This document shows positions 52,754 through 60,935 of a DNA stretch of 64,000 nt, one piece after another. The notes beneath the pieces are model-generated. The model did not search any database. It was not told the DNA's origin and saw only the letters and a program-made list of their open reading frames with translations. The stretch comes from Lysobacterales bacterium (lineage in GTDB: Bacteria; Pseudomonadota; Gammaproteobacteria; Xanthomonadales; Ahniellaceae): NCBI GenBank assembly GCA_016703225.1, contig JADJCM010000001.1, positions 620,001-684,000 of the forward strand. The letters are read 5' to 3'. The position numbers were made by a program, and so were the translations under genes. Within the stretch, counting starts at the first letter, position 1, and every line of letters begins with the position of its first letter.

Positions 52754-52803
52754 TCACGGCATCCGCCCAGCCATCACCGCTGCCGCGATCTAGACGCAGT
52801 GGC
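52754..52803 (-). pseudogene. Remnant of the waaA 3' end
   Basis: These 50 bases match the last 50 bases of waaA (58602-58651) at 42 positions without a gap, same orientation, and end with the same TGA. Read in the waaA frame the remnant gives CV*IAAAVMAGRMP* against CVEIVAAVMAGREP*, so the reading frame is broken by a stop. No further waaA sequence is present upstream; the match ends where the holC remnant begins. Confidence 0.8.
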
Positions 52804-52807
52804 AGTC

Positions 52808-52867
52808 CGCACCCGCTGGACCGAATGCAAATCGCGCGGCTTCGATTTGCGCAAGTTCATGGGGTAG
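52808..52867 (+). pseudogene. Remnant of the holC 3' end
   Basis: Translates as RTRWTECKSRGFDLRKFMG* against the genuine holC tail ARWTEYKSRGFELRKFDM*. About 45 of 51 bases match (50630-50680 region). Only the last 18 or so codons survive, and the sequence joins directly to the waaA remnant. It has no start signal and is not expected to be expressed. Confidence 0.82.
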
Positions 52868-53060
52868 TGCCGGAGCGACGGCCATCGACTGTTGCGCCGC
52901 AATAGAGAATCGCTTCGACGCCCTGTGACCAATTGTGCTATTCAGGCAGCGGGTTTCGCCGGGGCCAGCGGCAGCCGGGGAATTCCACTGCACGATCAGG
53001 AAGGTGGCGGGCATGCCGCTTCCCGATCCGTCTGCATCTGCCAACGCCAAGGGGTCAACG

Positions 53061-56000
53061 ATGAAACTGAAACACCTGCTGGGGAATCTCGGAAGGCTCG
53101 GTGCGCTCGCGCCGCTGCTGCTCGCCGCATCCATGCTGTTCAGCCAGTGCGCTTACGCGCAATTGTCCGGGACCAAGAACATCCCGGGCGACTATCCGAC
53201 ACTCGACGCCGCGATCACCGACCTGAACGCCGTCGGCGTACTCGGCGGCGGCGGCGGCGTGACGCTGAACCTGCTCGCCGGCAACGCGCAGACCGCGCCC
53301 GCCGGCGGCTACGCGATCACCACGATCACCGGCAGCAGCGCCGACCCGATCGTGCTCGAGGGCAATGGCAACACCATCACCGCCTTCGCCCCGCAGACGG
53401 CCGGCCTGCTGCACGACGCGATCTTCGAGATCCGCGGCGCCGACTACGTCACGCTGCGCAACTTCAACCTGCGCGAAGACCCGACCAACACCATCACCGC
53501 TGCGGCCACCAACAACATGACCGAATGGGGCGTGGCCGTGCTCTACGACACGACCACCAACGGCGCGCAGAACGTGACGCTGCAGAACAACATTATCTCG
53601 CTCAACCGCACTTACCAGAACACCTTCGGCATCTACGCCAACTCCACCCACAGCGCGACCACAGTCAGCACCTCCGCCACCGCCACTACCAGCGCCGGCG
53701 GCAACAGCGGACTGCGCATCTACGGCAACACCATCGGCAACGTCAACAACGGCATCACCGTGGTCGGGCCGACCGCGGCCGCCGACCACAACGAAGTGGT
53801 GGACATCGGCGGCACGGCGCCGGCCACCGGCAACGTCATCAACGACTACGGCACCACCGGCACCTTCTCCGGCTACGCCAATGTCTCCGGCTCGGTGAAT
53901 GGCATCCTGGTGCGCAACAGTCGCAACTACGACATTGCCTACAACACCATCACCAGTTCGGTCGGCGGCGTCATCGCGGGCACGCTGCGCGGCATCTTCG
54001 TGCCGGCGTTCAGCGTCAACCCGACCGGAACGCTGACCGACACGGTCACCTACAACCGCATCTCGGTGCGCAGCGGCGCTGCGACCGGCGCGATGTTCGG
54101 CATCCTGGTCGATACGGGCACGTCGACACCGACCTCGACTACCTCGGTCTCTTTCAACGACTTCCACACCAGCGGCCACACCGTGGCCGCCAGCGGCGCG
54201 ATCACCTTCCTGCAGCATGTCGGCTCCGCCGCCACCGGGCCGCTGGTCAATTCGATCAGCAGCAATACCTTCTCCAGCCTCAGCGTCAACACCACCGGCA
54301 ATGTCACGCTGATCAACAACGACTGGACCCGCCCCGCGGGCGCCACCACCACGGTGAGTTCCAACCGCATCGTCACCAGCTTCGCCAAGACCGGGGCCGG
54401 CGGCAATCTTCGCGGCTACAACAACTTCGGCAGCTCGCCGGCCACCGCGACCGAAAACCACGACAGCAACGACTTCTCGAACATCAGCGTGCCAACCGCG
54501 GGTGCGACCACGATCGACGTCTGGCGCTGTGCCGATGGTCCAGGCCCCTCGGGTGCACGCAAGACCATCACCAACAACACCTTCACGAACATCAGCGCGA
54601 CGACCACCAGTCCGCTGCGCGTGCTGATCGTCGACTACGGCGACAACACCTTCGCCGGCAACAACGTCTCCGGCAACACCATCCACACCGTCAGCAGCAC
54701 CGGTGGCTCGGTCACCGGCATCGCCAGTGGCAACGGCAACCAGAACTTTTTCGGCAACACCATCCACACCCTGACCAGTGGTGGCGCCAGCAATGTGTTC
54801 GGCATGCAGATCACGGGTGGCACGACCCAGGCCGTCTATCGCAACAAGACCTACAACCTGGAAAACAGCAACGCGCTCGGCGCGGTTACCGGCATCACCG
54901 TCGGCGGCGGCACCACGGTCAACCTGCACAACAACCTGGTCGGTGACCTGCGCCTCCCGAACGCCACCACCACCAACAACCTGTTCGGCATCAACGTGAC
55001 CGGCGGCACCACGGTCAACGCCGCTTTCAACAGCGTCTACCTCGCTGCGACCAGCGTCGGCGCCAACTTCGGCTCGACCGCCTTCGGTGCCTCGACCACG
55101 CCGGCGCTGACCCTGCGCGACAACAACCTGGTGAACCTCTCGACCCCGGCCGGCACCGGCCTGACCGTGGCCTACCGCCGCAGCAGCGCCACGCTGCCCA
55201 GCTACCAGGCCGCGTCCAACACCAACAACCTGTGGGCCGGTGCGCCAGGGCCCGCCAACCTGCTGTTCCATGACGGCACCACTGGCGACCAGACCCTCAC
55301 GGACTACAAGACCCGCATGTCGCCACGCGACAGCGCGTCGGTCACCGAGATGCCACCGTTCCTGAGCACCACGGGCGCCAGTTCCGACTTCCTGCACATC
55401 AACACCACGCTGCCGACGCAGCTGGAAAGCGGCGGACTGCCGGTCGCGGGCATCACCGACGACTACGACGGCGACAGCCGCAGCGCCACCACGCCCGACA
55501 TCGGCGCCGACGAGTTCACCGGCATGGGGCTCGACACCTCGTCGCCGGTGATCGCGTACCCGCCGCTCCCGAACACGACACTGCTGACCAACCGCGCGAT
55601 CGCGGCCAACATCAGCGATCCCTCCGGCGTCGCCGGTGGCGGCAATGCGCCGCGGGTCTACTTCCGCAAGGGCGCCGGAGCCTATGTCTCGGGCGCCTGT
55701 ACCGGCGCTGCGCCGGCGTTCACCTGCACCATCGACAACAGCCTGCTCGGCGGCGTGGTCATCGGCGACAGCGTGAGCTACTTCGTGATCGCCCAGGACA
55801 GCGCCGGCAACGTCGGCGCCAACCCGGGCGCGGGGCTGGTGGCCACTGACGTCAACACCGTCACCACCCCGCCAACGACGCCGAACAGCTACACCATCAT
55901 CGCGCCGTTCCCGGCAGTGGTGAACGTGGGCGCCACCGAGACCATCACGTCGCTCACCAACCCGGGCGGCCTGTTCGACCTGGCCAACGGCGGCGTCTTC

Positions 56001-58490
56001 ACCAGCGACGTGATCGCCAACATCACCTCCGACCTCAGCGGCGAAACCGGCTCGATCGCACTCAACCAGCGCGTTGAGGAAGGCGCCGGCGGCTACCTGT
56101 TCACGATCCGTCCACTCGGCGCGCCGCGCACCGTTACCGGTGCCGGCACCGTGCTCGCCAAGATCAACGGCTCGGATCGGGTGCTGATCGACGGCGCGCT
56201 GTCCGGCACCAATCGCGACCTGACCTTCAACTCGACCAGCGTGGCCACTGGCTCAGCGGCACTGTTCATTGGCAGCCTCGGCCCGGGCCAGGGCGCGAAC
56301 AACGTGCGCATCCGCAACGTCATCATCCAGACCGGCACCAAGGGCAGTGCGGCGCTGACCACGTTCGGCCTCTTCGTCGGACACAGCAGCGGTGCCGCAG
56401 CCGGGCCGGACAACGACGGTTTCCGCCTCGAGAATTCGCAGGTGCGCCGCGCCTCGGTCGGCCTGCAGGCGGCGGGTGATGTGACCGGCCTGCTGAATGG
56501 GTTGCAACTGCTCGACAACGACTTCGGCGATGACAATCCGGCGGACTCCATCGGCCGACGCGGTCTGGTGCTGGTGCAGACCGACGGCGCGCTGGTGCGT
56601 GGCAACCAGGTGCGTAACGTCGAGCTCGCAGACAACAACCCGCACGGCATGCTCCTCGCTACCGGCGTGGTGAATTCGCAGGTCATCGCCAACCGCATCA
56701 GCAACGTGCGCTACACCGGCACCGGCGGCTACGGCGGCAAGGGCATCGACATCAACACCGGCAACGTCTCCAGCGGCCTGACCATCGCCAACAACTTCAT
56801 CGCCGGCATCGGCGGCGACGGCTGGACCGATCTGGCCGGTGACGGCATCGTCGGCCTGCGCATCCTCGGTACCACCGGCGGCATCAATGTCTGGCACAAC
56901 TCGATCAACCTGGGCGGTGGCAGCCATGCCGGCTACAACGCGGCCACGGCGAGCGCGGCGCTGTACGCAGCTTCGACTGCCGGCGCGCTCAACATCCGCA
57001 ACAACATCCTGGCCAACAACCTCGACAACACCACCGTCACCACCGACAAGGCCTACGCCATCGCCACCAACGCGGCCACGGCGGCGCCGTTTGTGGCGAT
57101 CGATGGCAACGACTACTTCGTGTCCGGCGCGGCCGGGCTGGTCGGTCTGCTGAACGCGGTCGATCGTGCCGACCTCGCGGCCTGGCAGGCCGCGTCGTTG
57201 CAGGATCTGGTCTCGATCTCGGGCGACCCGCCGTTCGTCTCGGCCACCGACCTGCACGTGCAGACGTCGGCGCCGAGCCCGGTCGATGGGACGGCCATTC
57301 CAATCGGCTCCGTGCCGAACGACATCGACGGCGACGAACGCTCGGCGACGACGCCGGACATCGGCGCCGACGAATTCGACGTGGCGACCGCGCCGAGCAT
57401 CACCCCGCCAGCGAACCAGACCATCAACGAGGAAGGCAACACCGGCGCATTGGCGTTCACCGTGAATGACGGTCAGACGCCGGTGGCGAGCCTGGTGGCG
57501 ACGGTGCAGGCGAGCAGCGACACCGCGCTGATTCCGCTGGCGAACATTGTCATCGCCGATGCCGGCGGTGGTAACCGCACGGTCACGGTGACGCCGGTCG
57601 CGAACGGCAATGGCGGCCCGGTCACCATCACGCTGCGCGTTACCGACGGCAACAGTGAGTTCACCGACGGCACCTTCACCGTCACCGTGAACCCGGTCAA
57701 CGACGAACCGAGCTTCAGCGTCGGTGCCAACCAGAGCCTCGCGGCACTGAGCTCGGGCGTGCAGACCGTGGCCGGCTGGGCCACCGCGATCAGCGCCGGG
57801 CCGAGCAACGAATCCGGGCAGACGCTAGCCTTCACCGTCACCGAGACCAGCGACCCGAACGGAATCGTCAGCGCCACCACCGTCGCCAGCAACGGCACGC
57901 TCCAGTACACGCTGAACGGCATCGCCGGCACCGCCAACTTCGATCTCTATCTGGCTGATGACGGCGGCACCGCAAACGGTGGCGATGACACCTCGCCGAC
58001 GGCGACGTTCTCGATCACCGTCGCCAACGGCGCCGACCTCGCGATCGTCAAGACCAGTTCGCTGGCCACGCTCAGCAGCGGTGTCATGCAGTACACCATC
58101 GTGGTCAGCAACCTGAGCCCGAACCCGGTCGTGGGCGCGGTGGTCGCCGACACGCTGGCGCCACCGCACACGCTGCCGGCATGGACCTGCAGCGGCATTG
58201 GTGGTGGCGTCTGCCCGCTGAGCGGTAGCGGCGACATCAACGCCACCGTTGATCTGCCGGTCGGTGGCAGCGTGACCTTCCAGCTCGCAACCACCGTCGT
58301 CCTGCCGGTCACCACTCTGACCAACACCGCGACGGTGACCGCACCGCTGGCCACGCCGGACCCGATCCTCGGCAACAACAGCTCGACGGTGACCGACACC
58401 ATCGCGATCTTCATGGATGGCTTCGACGACTTCATCCCGCCGCCACCGTGGTACACGCAGTACCTAGACCAGCAGGGACTGCTGCACTGA
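53061..58490 (+). CDS. 1809-residue secreted beta-helix/Ig-like adhesin-type protein
   Basis: Signal peptide to QCAYA near residue 34. Two large right-handed parallel beta-helix regions (about 40-690 and 950-1380) are rich in Asn, Thr, Gly and N-N-x-I/F turns. Each ends with the same module, at about 800-817 (DGDSRSATTPDIGADEF) and 1421-1440 (DGDERSATTPDIGADEF). Then come Ig/cadherin-like repeats (TPPANQTINEEGNTG, DGTFTVTVNPVNDEPSF), a DUF11-type domain (about 1655-1780, DLAIVKTSSLATLSSGVMQYTIVVSN) and an acidic/aromatic tail (IFMDGFDDF). No catalytic motif. ATG 53061 is preferred (AAGGGG nearby, followed by a signal peptide). Likely outer-surface or secreted; export route unclear. Followed by a strong terminator. 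Confidence 0.85.
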   Translation: MKLKHLLGNLGRLGALAPLLLAASMLFSQCAYAQLSGTKNIPGDYPTLDAAITDLNAVGVLGGGGGVTLNLLAGNAQTAPAGGYAITTITGSSADPIVLEGNGNTITAFAPQTAGLLHDAIFEIRGADYVTLRNFNLREDPTNTITAAATNNMTEWGVAVLYDTTTNGAQNVTLQNNIISLNRTYQNTFGIYANSTHSATTVSTSATATTSAGGNSGLRIYGNTIGNVNNGITVVGPTAAADHNEVVDIGGTAPATGNVINDYGTTGTFSGYANVSGSVNGILVRNSRNYDIAYNTITSSVGGVIAGTLRGIFVPAFSVNPTGTLTDTVTYNRISVRSGAATGAMFGILVDTGTSTPTSTTSVSFNDFHTSGHTVAASGAITFLQHVGSAATGPLVNSISSNTFSSLSVNTTGNVTLINNDWTRPAGATTTVSSNRIVTSFAKTGAGGNLRGYNNFGSSPATATENHDSNDFSNISVPTAGATTIDVWRCADGPGPSGARKTITNNTFTNISATTTSPLRVLIVDYGDNTFAGNNVSGNTIHTVSSTGGSVTGIASGNGNQNFFGNTIHTLTSGGASNVFGMQITGGTTQAVYRNKTYNLENSNALGAVTGITVGGGTTVNLHNNLVGDLRLPNATTTNNLFGINVTGGTTVNAAFNSVYLAATSVGANFGSTAFGASTTPALTLRDNNLVNLSTPAGTGLTVAYRRSSATLPSYQAASNTNNLWAGAPGPANLLFHDGTTGDQTLTDYKTRMSPRDSASVTEMPPFLSTTGASSDFLHINTTLPTQLESGGLPVAGITDDYDGDSRSATTPDIGADEFTGMGLDTSSPVIAYPPLPNTTLLTNRAIAANISDPSGVAGGGNAPRVYFRKGAGAYVSGACTGAAPAFTCTIDNSLLGGVVIGDSVSYFVIAQDSAGNVGANPGAGLVATDVNTVTTPPTTPNSYTIIAPFPAVVNVGATETITSLTNPGGLFDLANGGVFTSDVIANITSDLSGETGSIALNQRVEEGAGGYLFTIRPLGAPRTVTGAGTVLAKINGSDRVLIDGALSGTNRDLTFNSTSVATGSAALFIGSLGPGQGANNVRIRNVIIQTGTKGSAALTTFGLFVGHSSGAAAGPDNDGFRLENSQVRRASVGLQAAGDVTGLLNGLQLLDNDFGDDNPADSIGRRGLVLVQTDGALVRGNQVRNVELADNNPHGMLLATGVVNSQVIANRISNVRYTGTGGYGGKGIDINTGNVSSGLTIANNFIAGIGGDGWTDLAGDGIVGLRILGTTGGINVWHNSINLGGGSHAGYNAATASAALYAASTAGALNIRNNILANNLDNTTVTTDKAYAIATNAATAAPFVAIDGNDYFVSGAAGLVGLLNAVDRADLAAWQAASLQDLVSISGDPPFVSATDLHVQTSAPSPVDGTAIPIGSVPNDIDGDERSATTPDIGADEFDVATAPSITPPANQTINEEGNTGALAFTVNDGQTPVASLVATVQASSDTALIPLANIVIADAGGGNRTVTVTPVANGNGGPVTITLRVTDGNSEFTDGTFTVTVNPVNDEPSFSVGANQSLAALSSGVQTVAGWATAISAGPSNESGQTLAFTVTETSDPNGIVSATTVASNGTLQYTLNGIAGTANFDLYLADDGGTANGGDDTSPTATFSITVANGADLAIVKTSSLATLSSGVMQYTIVVSNLSPNPVVGAVVADTLAPPHTLPAWTCSGIGGGVCPLSGSGDINATVDLPVGGSVTFQLATTVVLPVTTLTNTATVTAPLATPDPILGNNSSTVTDTIAIFMDGFDDFIPPPPWYTQYLDQQGLLH

Positions 58491-58496
58491 TCGACC

Positions 58497-58534
58497 CCGC
58501 GGGGCTGCCGGCAACGACAGCCCCGCGGTGTTTT
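58497..58534 (+). terminator. Terminator after the beta-helix protein gene
   Basis: Eleven-base stem CCGCGGGGCTG paired with CAGCCCCGCGG around a ten-base loop, followed by TGTTTT. It begins six bases after the stop. It stands in the convergent gap before waaA. Confidence 0.85.
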
Positions 58535-58601
58535 CGCACATCAGTGGCTCAAGCCCCGGCGCAGCCGGCTTCAGAATGCCTCGACCATCGGCCCGCCGCC
58601 C

Positions 58602-59885
58602 TCACGGCTCGCGCCCCGCCATCACCGCGGCCACGATCTCGACGCAGCGGCCAACGGCGCCGCGTTCGCGTTCGACTGCGGCGAGCGCGTTGGCGGACAT
58701 GCGCTGGCGTTGCCCGAGATCGGCGAGCAGGCGGGAAACGGTGTCGCCGAGCTCGACCGCATTGGCCACGCGCAGCGCGGCGCCATCGGCGATCAGGTTT
58801 TCGGTGACTTCGGCGAAGTTGAAGGTATGCGGACCGACCAGCACCGGCTTGCCGACCGCAGCCGGTTCGAGCACGTTGTGGCCGCCGATGCGTTCGAAGC
58901 TGCCGGCGACGAAGGCGACGTCGGCCGCGGCGAAGAAATTCAGCAATTCGCCCATGGTGTCGACGACGAAGGTCTGGGTGTCGAGGTGCGCAACCGTGTC
59001 CTCCGAACGCGAGCGCGTGCGCAGACCGTAGCCGCGACACAGCTTCACCACCGGCTGGAAGCGTTCGGGATGGCGCGGTGCGATCACCAGCAGCGCTTCG
59101 GGAAATCGCCGCAGCACGCGCATGTGCGCCTCCAGCACCGCGGCCTCCTCGGCTTCGTGCGTGCTCGCCGCGATCCACACCGGACGCGACTCGCCCCAAT
59201 ACTCGCGCAACACCTTGCCGATGCGCTCCAGTCCGCCCGGCACGCGCATGTCGAACTTGACATTGCCGACCACGCGCAGGTGCGTCGGCCGCGCGCCGAG
59301 CTGCGCGAGTCGCAGCGCGTCCTGTTGCGACTGCGCAGCGACGAAGGCGACCGAACGGATGGCCTGGCGCGCCAGCGGCCGCACCGGCCCGTATCCCTTC
59401 AACGAGCGCTCGGACAGGCGCGCATTGGCGAGCACGATGGGAACGCCGCGACGCGCGCATTCGTAGTACAGGTTCGGCCAGATTTCAGTCTCCATGACCA
59501 CCGCCAGCGACGGGTTGATGCGGTCGAGGAAGCGGCGGATCGAGGCAGTCAGGTCGTAGGGCAGGTAGACATGGAACACGCGCTCGCCGAACAGCTTCTG
59601 CGCGCGCGCCGAGCCGGTCGGGGTGACCGTCGAGACCACGAAACGGCGGCCTTCGAAGCGTTTCATCAACGCCTCGATCAGCGGCGCGGCAGCGTTCATC
59701 TCACCGACCGAGACCGCATGCACCCAGATGGTGTCGCTGAGACCTGGGTCAACGAAGAAGCCGAAGCGCTCGCGCCAGCGCCCCCAGTAGTCGCGATACC
59801 CGATGCCACGCCACACCAGGCGATACAGGATCACCGGCGTCAGCAGGTACATGGTCAACGTGTAGATCGCGCGCAGCAGGAACAT
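58602..59885 (-). CDS. waaA: 3-deoxy-D-manno-octulosonic acid (Kdo) transferase
   Basis: 427-residue membrane-associated enzyme that adds Kdo to lipid IVA, starting the LPS core. It begins FLLRAIYTLTMYLLTPVIL, a membrane anchor. IWVHAVSVGEMNAA and TVTPTGSARAQKLFG match the N lobe; VMETEIWPNLYYECARRGVP is the signature near 125. The C lobe has GNVKFDM, VWIAASTHEAEE with the catalytic-face residues, and AFVAGSFERIGGHNVLEPAAVGKPV. ATG 59885. The gene faces the beta-helix gene and diverges from lpxL with about 60 bases between. Confidence 0.95.
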   Translation of the reverse strand: MFLLRAIYTLTMYLLTPVILYRLVWRGIGYRDYWGRWRERFGFFVDPGLSDTIWVHAVSVGEMNAAAPLIEALMKRFEGRRFVVSTVTPTGSARAQKLFGERVFHVYLPYDLTASIRRFLDRINPSLAVVMETEIWPNLYYECARRGVPIVLANARLSERSLKGYGPVRPLARQAIRSVAFVAAQSQQDALRLAQLGARPTHLRVVGNVKFDMRVPGGLERIGKVLREYWGESRPVWIAASTHEAEEAAVLEAHMRVLRRFPEALLVIAPRHPERFQPVVKLCRGYGLRTRSRSEDTVAHLDTQTFVVDTMGELLNFFAAADVAFVAGSFERIGGHNVLEPAAVGKPVLVGPHTFNFAEVTENLIADGAALRVANAVELGDTVSRLLADLGQRQRMSANALAAVERERGAVGRCVEIVAAVMAGREP

Positions 59886-59946
59886 TCCGGGCCCATTCGG
59901 CGAGCGGGAAGCATAGCGAGCACGCGCGGCCCGATAGAATGCGTGG

Positions 59947-60855
59947 ATGGCCAACCCGTTCCCGTTCCCGCGCGCACTGCTCGCCCCGCAACACTGGCCG
60001 GCCTGGCTCGGCATCGGACTGATGGCGTTGCTCGCGCGGCTGCCGTCGTGGTGCTCGCGGCCGCTGGCGCGCGGTTTCGGCAGTCTGCTCGGCGTGCTGC
60101 TGATCGGCCGTCGCCGCGTGGCACGGCGCAATCTGGAACTGTGCTTCCCGGAACTCGATCGCGACCGGCGCGAGGCGATCCTGCGCCGCAGCCTACGCTC
60201 GCTCGGTGAGGGCGCCTACGAGTTCGCGCGCGCCTGGTGGGGGTCGGTCGATGCCCTGCCCTACACCATCGAAGGCCTCGAACACATCGAGCGAGCGCGC
60301 GCCGAGGGCCGCGGCGTACTGCTGTTGTCAGGCCATTTCCTGACGCTGGAAATCTGCGGCCGGCTGCTGTGCCGGCACATCGAACTGGCCGGCATGTACC
60401 GCCGCCATGGCGCGCCGGCGTTCGAGTGGGCGGTCAAGCGCGGTCGCCTGCGCTATGCCTGCGCGATGTTCGCGCGCGAGGAGCTGCGTGCGGCGGTGAA
60501 GCACGTCAAGGCCGGCGGTTGCCTGTGGTACGCGCCGGACCAGGACATGCGCGGCAAGGACACCGTGTTCGCGCCGTTCTTCGGCGTGCCCGCATCGACC
60601 ATTACCGCGACCTTCCAGCTCGCGCGCCTGACGCGGGCCGCGGTGATTCCGTTCTTTCACCACCGCGATGGCCGCGGCGGCTACGTGCTGCGCATCGGCA
60701 CGGCGCTGACCGAGATCGCCGGTGAGGACGAGGCCGCGCACACCGCGCGCGTCAACGCGCTGATCGAACAGATGGTGCGTGGGGCGCCGGACGAATACCT
60801 GTGGATCCACAAGCGCTTCAAGTCGCGCCCGGCGGGAGAGCCGGGTTTGTACTGA
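59947..60855 (+). CDS. lpxL: Lipid A biosynthesis acyltransferase (LpxL/HtrB-like)
   Basis: 302-residue inner-membrane acyltransferase adding a secondary acyl chain to Kdo-lipid A. GVLLLSGHFLTLEICGR carries the H-x4-E motif (His and Glu) of this family; YRRHGAPAFEWAVKRGR, YAPDQDMRGKDTVFAPFFGVPAS and the C-terminal YLWIHKRFKSRPAG are typical. Which acyl chain it adds cannot be decided. Divergent from waaA. The N-terminus holds a hydrophobic segment (WLGIGLMALLARLPS). Confidence 0.92.
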   Translation: MANPFPFPRALLAPQHWPAWLGIGLMALLARLPSWCSRPLARGFGSLLGVLLIGRRRVARRNLELCFPELDRDRREAILRRSLRSLGEGAYEFARAWWGSVDALPYTIEGLEHIERARAEGRGVLLLSGHFLTLEICGRLLCRHIELAGMYRRHGAPAFEWAVKRGRLRYACAMFAREELRAAVKHVKAGGCLWYAPDQDMRGKDTVFAPFFGVPASTITATFQLARLTRAAVIPFFHHRDGRGGYVLRIGTALTEIAGEDEAAHTARVNALIEQMVRGAPDEYLWIHKRFKSRPAGEPGLY

Positions 60856-60935
60856 ACGCGGCTCGGGTACTGCGAGCGAGTTCGCCAGCCGCGCCGGATT
60901 CGGCAAGAATCGCGGCTGACTTCGGGAAAACGCGC

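Noticed and set aside
52892..54946. 684-codon frame overlapping the start of the beta-helix gene
   Set aside because: It is the second frame of a Thr/Asn-rich coding sequence and reads as His/Arg/Gln repeats; no start signal, no domain.
53700..55000. CRISPR-like or tandem DNA repeats in the beta-helix gene
   Set aside because: The repetitive look comes from Asn/Thr/Gly codons in beta-helix rungs; units are not identical and vary in length.
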